Shown: in pieces, positions 1-5,751 of the stretch
Layout of the letters: each line of letters opens with the position of its first letter
How positions within the stretch are numbered: position 1 is the stretch's first letter
Assembly (NCBI GenBank): GCA_025774615.1
Contig: JALGVQ010000090.1
Coordinates: forward strand, 1-11,111
Reading direction: 5' to 3'
Length of the DNA stretch: 11,111 bases
Source: a bacterium
GTDB taxonomy: Bacteria; Blakebacterota; Blakebacteria; Blakebacterales; Blakebacteraceae
Position numbers and translations under genes: made by a program
Notes under the pieces: generated by a model
Databases searched by the model: none
What the model was told of the DNA's origin: nothing
The model's input: the letters and a program-made list of their open reading frames with translations, nothing else

Positions 1-653
1 TGTGGCAGCGTATGCTCGACAGGTCGATCACCGCCATGTTCACGGACAGTAACGGGACAGTCTGGCTGGGAACCTGGCAGGGACTATACGCCTATTCTGA
101 TGACGAATTCAGGCATTACGATCGAGGCGACGGATCCGCTGACACCAGGATAATGATGGTGAAGGAGGACAGTGACGGGAATATCTGGATCGGGACCGAC
201 CGGGTCCGGACACAGACGATTCTTGGTGACGTGGTGTCGGGTATGATACCTCAGTCAATGGTCTCGATGTTCGACGGAGAATCGTGGACATCGTTTGACA
301 AGGATTCCGGGGCGCCGCCTACCAACATTGCCCGGGTTGAGATAGATTCGAGAGGGCATCTCTGGTTCGATGTGGTCGAACGGGGGATCTATTGCTGGGA
401 TGGAGAAAGGTGGAACGCGTATCGGAAGGAATATGGATTCCTGCTGAACAGCTACAGTGCCTTCCTGGAGGACAGCCGGGGCAATATCTGGCTCGGATCG
501 GGCAGTGGCATCGTGCGCTTCGATGGGACCGATTGGGAGTACTTCACCAAAGACGACGGATTGCCAAGCAACAGGATCTACTGGATCATGGAAGACAGTC
601 TGGGGAATATCTGGTTCGCCTCCTGGAAGGGTGCATACAAATACACATATTGA
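1..653 (+). CDS. Two-component-regulator-type beta-propeller protein, 3' end (5' truncated by window)
   Basis: The frame is open from the first bases (Trp-Gln-Arg precede the Met at 12), so the gene begins outside the window. The visible 213 or so residues are propeller repeats of the Reg_prop type. The signature D-S-x-G-x-[IVL]-W recurs with its Asp at residues 12, 53, 112, 154 and 195, counted from the Met at 12. The spacing is 41-42 residues except for 59 between the second and third copies, where about 17 extra residues (near 60-77) interrupt the blade. Each unit then has a G-[LIA]-Y/R-x-[FY] strand and an aromatic 'W-x-x-[FY]' strand. Proteins of this family usually sit outside the cytoplasmic membrane as the ligand-sensing part of hybrid histidine kinases, or stand alone. 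This one ends right after the last blade (Tyr-Thr-Tyr-stop), with no kinase, transmembrane or secretion-tag domain behind it. The ligand cannot be deduced, and an N-terminal signal peptide would lie outside the window. Confidence 0.85.
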   Translation, partial: WQRMLDRSITAMFTDSNGTVWLGTWQGLYAYSDDEFRHYDRGDGSADTRIMMVKEDSDGNIWIGTDRVRTQTILGDVVSGMIPQSMVSMFDGESWTSFDKDSGAPPTNIARVEIDSRGHLWFDVVERGIYCWDGERWNAYRKEYGFLLNSYSAFLEDSRGNIWLGSGSGIVRFDGTDWEYFTKDDGLPSNRIYWIMEDSLGNIWFASWKGAYKYTY

Positions 654-753
654 GATCCTGATCAGTCAGCCTGGAGCAATTCATCCGGGGCAGGTCAAAA
701 GCCCTCTCTGAGTCTTGTTGTGACTCTTCAGCCCTTGTTGGGGCGTATATTAT

Positions 754-829
754 TGGAGGCGGCACCCGGACTCGAACCGGGGAATAGAGGTTTTGCAAAC
801 CTCCGCCTTAGCCACTTGGCTATGCCGCC
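754..829 (-). tRNA. tRNA-Cys (anticodon GCA)
   Basis: Read on the minus strand, this folds as a complete cloverleaf. The 7-bp acceptor stem is GGCGGCA/TGCCGCC. The D arm is a 3-bp GCC/GGC stem. The anticodon stem GAGGT/ACCTC encloses the loop TTGCAAA, giving anticodon GCA. The variable loop is 5 bases, and the T arm is CCCGG-TTCGAGT-CCGGG. The discriminator base is U73, the main identity element for cysteinyl-tRNA synthetase, and CCA is encoded in the DNA (TGG on the plus strand at 754-756). The body is 73 nt without CCA. It stands alone, with no second tRNA beside it. I see no convincing intrinsic terminator on its 3' side. An inverted repeat GAGTC/GACTC at 710-726 is short and lacks a T-run. 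Confidence 0.97.
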
Positions 830-1130
830 TCATGTATCGTGATATCACTCCGTACTGGATTCTACCAAGATGTGGGGAACCGTGGTTACATTCAATATTA
901 AAGGTGTACCTGTATCTGCACAGACATCTTCATCGATCTGAACAATTCATTCGTCCACCCCCTTGTGCCTCTCCGGTTCCGATATTACTATATGTGACTT
1001 GACTGCCAATTGCCCACTCGTTGCGTGAGGTTCTTGTGAGGCCTGAGGACCGATCTTGTTCGGCACCCAGTGCCTTATCAGAGTAACAACCTGTCGGACA
1101 GACTGGTCCGCATACACGGAGGATTCAACC
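830..1130. other. Intergenic / leader region between tRNA-Cys and the oxoamine synthase
   Basis: I see no convincing gene here. On the minus strand it must hold the tRNA-Cys promoter; a TAGAAT hexamer (plus-strand 859-864) lies 30 bases from the tRNA 5' end, without a good -35. On the plus strand a weak promoter-like pair, TTGTGC (963-968) and TACTAT (986-991) with 17 bases between, could serve the downstream gene and would give a leader of about 130 nt. That leader contains two small perfect stem-loops: GGCAC-cca-GTGCC (1062-1074), and CGGAC with a 6-base loop and GTCCG (1095-1110), just ahead of the Shine-Dalgarno sequence at 1118-1123. The promoter calls are inference from hexamer similarity only. 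If translation instead starts at TTG 1056, the last 75 bases would be coding. Confidence 0.4.
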
Positions 1131-1133
1131 ATT
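1118..1133 (+). promoter_or_regulatory. Strong Shine-Dalgarno site before a rare AUU start codon
   Basis: GGAGGA at 1118-1123 is followed after 7 bases by ATT at 1131-1133, in frame with the oxoamine synthase. Translation from here gives a protein starting M-S-D-I-F-A-K-C, which is where family homologues begin as I remember them. No ATG, GTG or CTG lies in frame between the TTG at 1056 and this point. The next in-frame ATG (in P-H-M-I-F) would remove the conserved N-terminal D-G-G-Y-F-G segment. The competing start is TTG 1056, which has GAGGA at 1045-1049, six bases upstream. Confidence 0.6.
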
Positions 1134-2342
1134 TCTGATATATTCGCCAAGTGTAAAGAGGACGGAGGGTATTTCGGCCCCTTCCGCGTCCAGGGTGACA
1201 ACTACTTCACCCAGCCGATCCTGGAGGGTCCAGCCGGTCCTCATATGATTTTCCGCGGCAAGCCCGTACTCATCTGGTCCCTCAACAGCTACCTGGGGCT
1301 GACCGGCAACGAGGAGATCCGGGCTGCGGTCGAGAAGACCCTCAATGAATACAGCACCGGCAGTCCGATGGGTTCCCGGATGCTCACCGGCAACACCCCC
1401 CAGCACATCGCGCTCGAAGAGCGGTTCGCCGACTACATGGGCAAGGAAGCCGCAATGCTCTGGAATTACGGTTACATGGGTGTGCTCGGTGTCGTTGCAG
1501 CCCTGGTCGGTGAAGGTGACACGGTCATCGTCGATGCGCTGAGTCACGCTTCCATCTACGACGCTACATTCCTTTGCCGGGGAGAACGCAAGGTCTTCAA
1601 GCATAACGATGTGGCACACCTCGATGATCGGCTGCGCAGGATCCGGGAGCATAACCCTGATTGTGGTATCCTGGTGGTGACCGAGGGTGTCTACGGGATG
1701 ACCGGTGACCTGGCCCCGCTGCCTGAGATCTGTGAGGTCAAGGACAAGTACGGCGCCCGGTTCTTCATCGATGACGCCCACGGATTCGGCATCATGGGTG
1801 AGAACGGGATCGGCGCTGCCGAGCACCTGGGCTGCCAGGACAAGATCGACCTTCACTTCGGTACATTCGCCAAGGGCTTTGCCGCGATCGGTGGCGTGAC
1901 CGGTGGACCGAAGGATGTCATCGACTACATCCGCTACAATGCCCGCACGAACGTGTTCGCCAAGAGCACGCCGATGGTATATGTCACCGCTATCGGCAAG
2001 GCGCTCGAGATCATGATCCGAGAGCCCGAGCGGCGCGCGCGCATGTGGGAGATCACTCACCGGCTTCAGAATGGTCTGAGAGAAGTCGGATTCGACCTCG
2101 GGAACACCGGTTCCCCCGTTACTCCGGTCTATGTCCCGGCCGGTGATGTGGAAACGGGGATGGGGATGATCAAGATACTCCGTGAGGAATTCGGTATTTT
2201 CGTTTCCGGTGTGATGTACCCGGTCGTGCCGAAGGGTACCATCCTCTTCCGGCTCATCCCGACTGCGGCTCACACCGAGGAAGACGTTGACCGGACCATC
2301 GATGCCTTCGCCAAGATGGGCAAGACGATGGGAGTCATCTGA
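1131..2342 (+). CDS. PLP-dependent alpha-oxoamine synthase (KBL/BioF/serine palmitoyltransferase superfamily)
   Basis: This fold-type I PLP enzyme would join an amino acid to an acyl-CoA with loss of CO2, or run the related 2-amino-3-ketobutyrate CoA-ligase reaction. Numbering from the ATT at 1131 (403 residues), expected catalytic residues are present. His139 in D-A-L-S-H-A-S stacks on PLP. Asp214 and His217 in D-D-A-H contact the pyridine nitrogen and O3'. Lys248 in T-F-A-K-G forms the Schiff base. The substrate-side motif N-S-Y-L-G-L and the C-terminal R-L-I-P-T-A-A-H are also there. The overall sequence is closest, from memory, to the Bacteroidetes branch annotated only as class I/II aminotransferase-like, so the substrates are unknown. 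Sphingolipid-type 3-ketosphinganine synthesis is possible but unproven. Starting at TTG 1056 would add 25 residues (428 in all) that do not look family-like. It is convergent with the transporter gene downstream and has no operon partner. Confidence 0.92.
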   Translation: MSDIFAKCKEDGGYFGPFRVQGDNYFTQPILEGPAGPHMIFRGKPVLIWSLNSYLGLTGNEEIRAAVEKTLNEYSTGSPMGSRMLTGNTPQHIALEERFADYMGKEAAMLWNYGYMGVLGVVAALVGEGDTVIVDALSHASIYDATFLCRGERKVFKHNDVAHLDDRLRRIREHNPDCGILVVTEGVYGMTGDLAPLPEICEVKDKYGARFFIDDAHGFGIMGENGIGAAEHLGCQDKIDLHFGTFAKGFAAIGGVTGGPKDVIDYIRYNARTNVFAKSTPMVYVTAIGKALEIMIREPERRARMWEITHRLQNGLREVGFDLGNTGSPVTPVYVPAGDVETGMGMIKILREEFGIFVSGVMYPVVPKGTILFRLIPTAAHTEEDVDRTIDAFAKMGKTMGVI

Positions 2343-2377
2343 GTCGGAAGACTCAGACCCAGGGAGGTAATCCTCCC
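2339..2377. terminator. Convergent-gene hairpins, possible bidirectional 3'-end signal
   Basis: A perfect 7-bp inverted repeat, CTGAGTC-GGAA-GACTCAG (2339-2356), covers the stop codons of both convergent genes: TGA at 2340-2342 on the plus strand and TGA at 2355-2353 on the minus strand. In the plus-strand transcript the loop GGAA is a GNRA tetraloop. A second perfect hairpin follows, GGGAGG-TAAT-CCTCCC (2362-2377), inside the 3' end of the minus-strand gene. Neither is followed by a T-run, so classical intrinsic termination is not supported. An RNA 3'-end stabiliser or an overlapping-terminator arrangement is inference. Confidence 0.4.
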
Positions 2378-3945
2378 AGCAGTATGCGGAAGACCGGTAT
2401 CGCGATCAGATAGGCGACCAGAGGAATCAGGATGGCGCCTATCCAGTTCATGGCAAACCCTGCCCGGGCCATCTCGGGCAGGGTTATCCTTCCCGACCCG
2501 AATACAATCGCATTGGCAGGAGTAGCGACCGGAAGCATGAAGGCACACGAAGCCGACATGGTCGCCGGTATCATCAGCAGCAGGGGGTCTGCCTGAAGCG
2601 CAATCGCGGTAGCGCCCATCACGGGCATGAATACTGTTGCGGTTGCCGTGTTGCTGGTGATCTCGGTCAGGAAGGTCATCAGCACACAGACCAGGAACAC
2701 CATGAGCAGTATCGGGACACGTCCCAGCACCTGCAGTCTCTCCCCGATCCAGGATGCCAGTCCGGTATCAGCGAATCCCCCGGCAAGCGCGATCCCGCCC
2801 CCGAAGAGGATGAGTACTCCCCACGGGATGCGTACAGCCCAGTGCCAGTCGAGCAGGAAGTGACCCTTCTTCATGTCAGTAGGGATCGCAAAGAGAAGGA
2901 GGGAGGCCGCGATCGCCACGGTGGCGTCGTTGATTCCCTCGAGTCCCAGTAGAGTAGACCAGCCGGGGATCGTGAGAATGCCCAATTGAAGGTCAGCGCG
3001 CCAGACCCAGCCGATCGCGGTGAGCAGGAAGATGATTCCCACACCGATTTCACCCCGGCATATCGGACCCAGTTCACGGCGCTGCCGGGTAAGGGATTCC
3101 TGCCCGGCAGATGAGACCGGGTCCTTTGGTACCTTGTAGGCGATCCGGGTCAGGTAGAACCAGGCAGCCGGCAGGAACACGATGGTGAGCGGCAATCCCA
3201 CCATCATCCACTGGAAGAACCCGATCGGCGGAGCATCGGGGTAGAGTGTGGAGAAGGTCCCGGCCAGTACGATGTTCGGAGGCGTGCCCACCAGCGTGGC
3301 GATCCCGCCGATCAGAGCCGCGTAGGCAATCCCCAGCAGGAGCGCGGAGGCTGTGGCGTCACCCTCTTCAGTCGAAGCCGATGGCTCACCATGGTTCTTC
3401 CGGTGATCGGGCGCGATCTCGAGGATCACCGCAAGCACGATCGGGAGCATCATCATGGCCGTTGCGGTGTCTGATATCCACATGCTCAGGCAGGCGGTCG
3501 CTACCATGAATCCGAGCACGAGACGCCTTCCACCGGTTCCGACCCTACTGACGATGAAGAGCGCGATGCGGCGGTGGAGGCACCAGCGCTGCATCGCCAT
3601 GGCGATGAAGAAGCCGCCCATGAAGAGCAGGATGTTCCGGTTCATGTATGATGGCGCGGTCGCGGCTGTGCTCTTGACACTGAGTATGGGGAAGAGGACC
3701 AGGGGGAGCAGGGCGGTTGCGGCAAGGGGTAGTGCCTCACTCAACCACCAGATCGCCATGAGAGCGGCAACCGCCAGAACGGCCTGCGCCGGTGGGGTAA
3801 GTGAGGGGATAGGAGCGACCAGGATCAGCAGGAATGTCGCGGGACCGATCACAAGGCCAAGACGGCGACGGGTGCCGAGGATTGAAGAATCCGTATCTGG
3901 CTGACTCAGGGCTGGAGGGGTATCAGGTTCGCGCGAGATGATCAT
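2353..3945 (-). CDS. DASS/SLC13-family sodium:anion (dicarboxylate-type) symporter
   Basis: An inner-membrane secondary transporter of about 530 residues, within the family's usual 460-550, likely moving di- or tricarboxylates, or sulfate-like anions, with sodium. Hydrophobic segments span nearly the whole length after a hydrophilic N-terminus of about 25 residues. The family's two-fold repeat is visible. The N-terminal signature M-W-I-S-D-T-A-T-A-M-M-M-L-P has S158-D159-T160, and the C-terminal one, E-I-T-S-N-T-A-T-A-T, has S431-N432-T433. The family norm is Ser-Asn-Thr in both, so Asp159 is a departure. G-I-A-L-A-G-G-F-A-D-T-G-L-A is also typical. Start: the frame stays open upstream to 4032, but that stretch crosses the tRNA terminator and part of the tRNA gene. 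The Met at 3945 (M-I-I-S-R-E) is therefore chosen, although its ribosome binding site is poor. The exact substrate cannot be read from the sequence. Confidence 0.92.
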   Translation of the reverse strand: MIISREPDTPPALSQPDTDSSILGTRRRLGLVIGPATFLLILVAPIPSLTPPAQAVLAVAALMAIWWLSEALPLAATALLPLVLFPILSVKSTAATAPSYMNRNILLFMGGFFIAMAMQRWCLHRRIALFIVSRVGTGGRRLVLGFMVATACLSMWISDTATAMMMLPIVLAVILEIAPDHRKNHGEPSASTEEGDATASALLLGIAYAALIGGIATLVGTPPNIVLAGTFSTLYPDAPPIGFFQWMMVGLPLTIVFLPAAWFYLTRIAYKVPKDPVSSAGQESLTRQRRELGPICRGEIGVGIIFLLTAIGWVWRADLQLGILTIPGWSTLLGLEGINDATVAIAASLLLFAIPTDMKKGHFLLDWHWAVRIPWGVLILFGGGIALAGGFADTGLASWIGERLQVLGRVPILLMVFLVCVLMTFLTEITSNTATATVFMPVMGATAIALQADPLLLMIPATMSASCAFMLPVATPANAIVFGSGRITLPEMARAGFAMNWIGAILIPLVAYLIAIPVFRILLGGLPPWV

Positions 3946-3961
3946 GTCACGGTGATAAATG

Positions 3962-3989
3962 AAAAACACCCCGCCGGTCAAGCGGGGTG
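3962..3989 (-). terminator. Rho-independent terminator of tRNA-Gly
   Basis: On the minus strand, an 8-bp perfect stem CACCCCGC/GCGGGGTG (plus-strand 3982-3989 and 3967-3974) with a 7-base loop is followed at once by five T residues (plus-strand A at 3962-3966). It lies 10 bases beyond the encoded CCA end of tRNA-Gly and before the transporter start at 3945. This implies that the transporter gene has its own promoter, or relies on readthrough, in the very short space left. Confidence 0.85.
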
Positions 3990-3999
3990 CTGAAAGAAA

Positions 4000-4075
4000 T
4001 GGAGCGAGAGACGGGACTTGAACCCGCGACAATCACGTTGGCAACGTGAGGCTCTACCAGCTGAGCTACTCTCGC
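4000..4075 (-). tRNA. tRNA-Gly (anticodon GCC)
   Basis: The minus strand folds into a full cloverleaf. The acceptor stem is GCGAGAG/CTCTCGC. The D arm is GCTC/GAGC with an AGCTGGTA loop. The anticodon stem TCACG/CGTGA encloses TTGCCAA, giving anticodon GCC. The T arm is GCGGG-TTCAAGT-CCCGT with one G-U pair. U73 is the discriminator, and CCA is encoded (plus-strand TGG at 4000-4002). The body is 73 nt. A TATTAT hexamer on the minus strand (plus 4115-4120) lies 40 bases upstream and could be its -10 box; the -35 is weak. Confidence 0.97.
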
Positions 4076-4114
4076 ATGTCTGACCGGATGCTCTCAGTCA
4101 GGTATTGAAACTGC

Positions 4115-4120
4115 ATAATA
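4115..4120 (-). promoter_or_regulatory. Candidate -10 box for tRNA-Gly
   Basis: TATTAT on the minus strand matches five of six bases of the sigma-70 TATAAT consensus. It sits in a locally AT-rich patch 40 bases upstream of the mature tRNA 5' end. A hexamer TTTCAG lies 17 bases further upstream but matches TTGACA poorly. This is support from position and composition only. Confidence 0.3.
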
Positions 4121-4266
4121 GCTGATTTTGAATCAATCTGAAATTCATGTCTTTTTATTGGAGCAGTCAGATTGCATCGAGGGTCAGCAGAATCATTGCA
4201 CGCCGTGTCGGCTCGAAGAGGTAAGATAGAATCAGTAAAGCAGACGATCCCAACCGGAGTCATCCG

Positions 4267-5730
4267 ATGGCGAAGACCGGAAAAGATGATCCCCGCCAGA
4301 TGTTGAGGTATCTCCCCTCGATCGAGGAGCTGCTCTCACAGATGAGCAGGCGGGCCAATACAATTGAACCTGACGCCAGGGCCAACCTGGCTCGACGTGT
4401 GGTGGCGCGACTGCGCTCAGAGATCGAGGAGGGTACGCTCAGGCCGGGCTCAAAGGATGAGGTGCTGCGACGGGCGGTACGGGAGGCTGATGTAACAGCG
4501 GCAGCTCTTCTCGGTCAACACCCGGTCCCGGTGATCAATGCAGCCGGAGTGATCCTTCATACGAATCTGGGACGCGCGCCGCTGGCGCAGGAGGCGCTGC
4601 GGGCGATCAATGCCGCGGCTGCGGGGTACAGTAACCTTGAGTACGATCTGGTGAGGGGTGAACGGGGGAGCCGGCTTGCGCACCTGGAAGAGATGCTTTG
4701 CGTCATGAGCGGCGCACCGGCCGCGCTGGCGGTCAACAACAACGCCGGAGCCGTGCTCCTGGCGCTCAATACCATGGCCGACGGAAAGGAAGTGATCGTC
4801 AGCCGCGGGCACCTCGTCGAGATCGGGGGATCGTTCCGCATGCCCGCGATCATGGAGAAGAGCGGCGCGAGGCTGGTGGAGGTCGGTACCACCAACAAGA
4901 CTCACCTGAAAGATTTCGAGCAGGCGATCACGCGAAGGACCGGTCTCATCCTGCATGTGCATCAGAGCAACTTCGTGCAGAAAGGCTTTGTCAAACAGGT
5001 CTCAGTTGCTGATTTGATCTCAATAGCGCGAAAGCATGGGGTGCCGGTCATGGACGATCAGGGCAGTGGTATCCTTCGTGACCCCGGTCTGCTCGGAGCG
5101 CCCGATGAGCCGACGGTGCTGGAGAGCCTTGAGGCGGGTGCGAGTGTCGTGAGTTTCTCCGGTGACAAACTGCTTGGCGGCTCACAGGCGGGCATTGTGT
5201 ACGGCGAATCGGAATGGATCGAGCGAATGAAAGCCAATCCACTGGCACGCGCGCTCCGGCTCGACAAGCTGCAGCTCACAGCCCTGGAGGCCACGATCAG
5301 ACTCTACCTTACCGGCAAGGCAGATGAAGAGGTGCCGGTTCGCTCGATGATACAGGCCTCTTCATCGGAGCTGAAAAAGAGGGCTGGCGCGCTGCGTGAC
5401 GCGCTCAGGGCAGCCGTGAAGGAGGATGCCGCTGACCGGAAGGGAGCACCCGCCCTGACGGTAAAACTTGTTGAAGTCTCGAGCGTACTCGGAGGGGGCA
5501 GCAGTCCCGAGGTGGAATTGCCCGACTGGGGTGTAGCGCTGGTACCGAAAGAACCGGGCCTCACGGCTTCAGGACTCGAACGGGCTATGCGTGAAGGCAG
5601 GCCGCCGGTAGTGGCAAGAGTGTCGGAGGAGCAGGTGATTCTTACTATCCGGGCGGTGTTCCCGAAGCAGGGTGAACATCTGCCCGACCTCATCGTCCGT
5701 GCTCTCAAGAGGGTGCGGACCAGGCACTGA
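4267..5730 (+). CDS. selA: L-seryl-tRNA(Sec) selenium transferase (selenocysteine synthase)
   Basis: This cytoplasmic PLP enzyme converts seryl-tRNA(Sec) to selenocysteyl-tRNA(Sec) using selenophosphate from SelD. It is the step that makes the 21st amino acid for UGA decoding. It has 487 residues, slightly longer than the E. coli enzyme of about 463. The N-terminal tRNA-binding region opens with R-Y-L-P-S-I-E-E-L-L. The PLP domain shows H-T-N-L-G-R-A-P-L near residue 100, the N-N-N-A-G-A-V block, H-L-V-E-I-G-G-S-F, G-T-T-N-K-T, D-D-Q-G-S-G and S-F-S-G-D-K-L-L-G-G. Lys301 there is the Schiff-base lysine, equivalent to E. coli Lys295. ATG 4267 has GGAG at 4256-4259 with 7-base spacing. smc starts 21 bases after the stop, so the two are probably co-transcribed. 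The usual partners selB, selC and selD are not in this window. Confidence 0.97.
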   Translation: MAKTGKDDPRQMLRYLPSIEELLSQMSRRANTIEPDARANLARRVVARLRSEIEEGTLRPGSKDEVLRRAVREADVTAAALLGQHPVPVINAAGVILHTNLGRAPLAQEALRAINAAAAGYSNLEYDLVRGERGSRLAHLEEMLCVMSGAPAALAVNNNAGAVLLALNTMADGKEVIVSRGHLVEIGGSFRMPAIMEKSGARLVEVGTTNKTHLKDFEQAITRRTGLILHVHQSNFVQKGFVKQVSVADLISIARKHGVPVMDDQGSGILRDPGLLGAPDEPTVLESLEAGASVVSFSGDKLLGGSQAGIVYGESEWIERMKANPLARALRLDKLQLTALEATIRLYLTGKADEEVPVRSMIQASSSELKKRAGALRDALRAAVKEDAADRKGAPALTVKLVEVSSVLGGGSSPEVELPDWGVALVPKEPGLTASGLERAMREGRPPVVARVSEEQVILTIRAVFPKQGEHLPDLIVRALKRVRTRH

Positions 5731-5751
5731 CCCGCACACCGGGAGGTATGG

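Noticed and set aside
651-653. TGA at the end of the propeller gene as a recoded codon
   Set aside because: The protein ends at a natural blade boundary, and readthrough gives sequence without propeller character.
700-730. Possible terminator between the propeller gene and tRNA-Cys (GAGTC/GACTC)
   Set aside because: The stem is only 5 bp, with a 7-base AT-rich loop and no T-run on either strand.
1125-2273. Long 382-residue open frame on the minus strand opposite the oxoamine synthase
   Set aside because: It is fully antisense to a gene with clear catalytic motifs. The Asp/His/Arg-rich composition is that of a GC-rich shadow frame.
3946-4032. N-terminal extension of the transporter starting M-S-R-V-Q-V-P-S-L-A-P-F
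   Set aside because: This is the conceptual translation of the 3' end of tRNA-Gly and its terminator on the same strand, a known annotation artefact. The start at 3945 is preferred.
4196-4232. Candidate selA promoter (TTGCAC with TAAGAT or TAGAAT)
   Set aside because: The spacing to TAAGAT is 20 bases and to TAGAAT longer still, so neither pair fits the sigma-70 pattern well.
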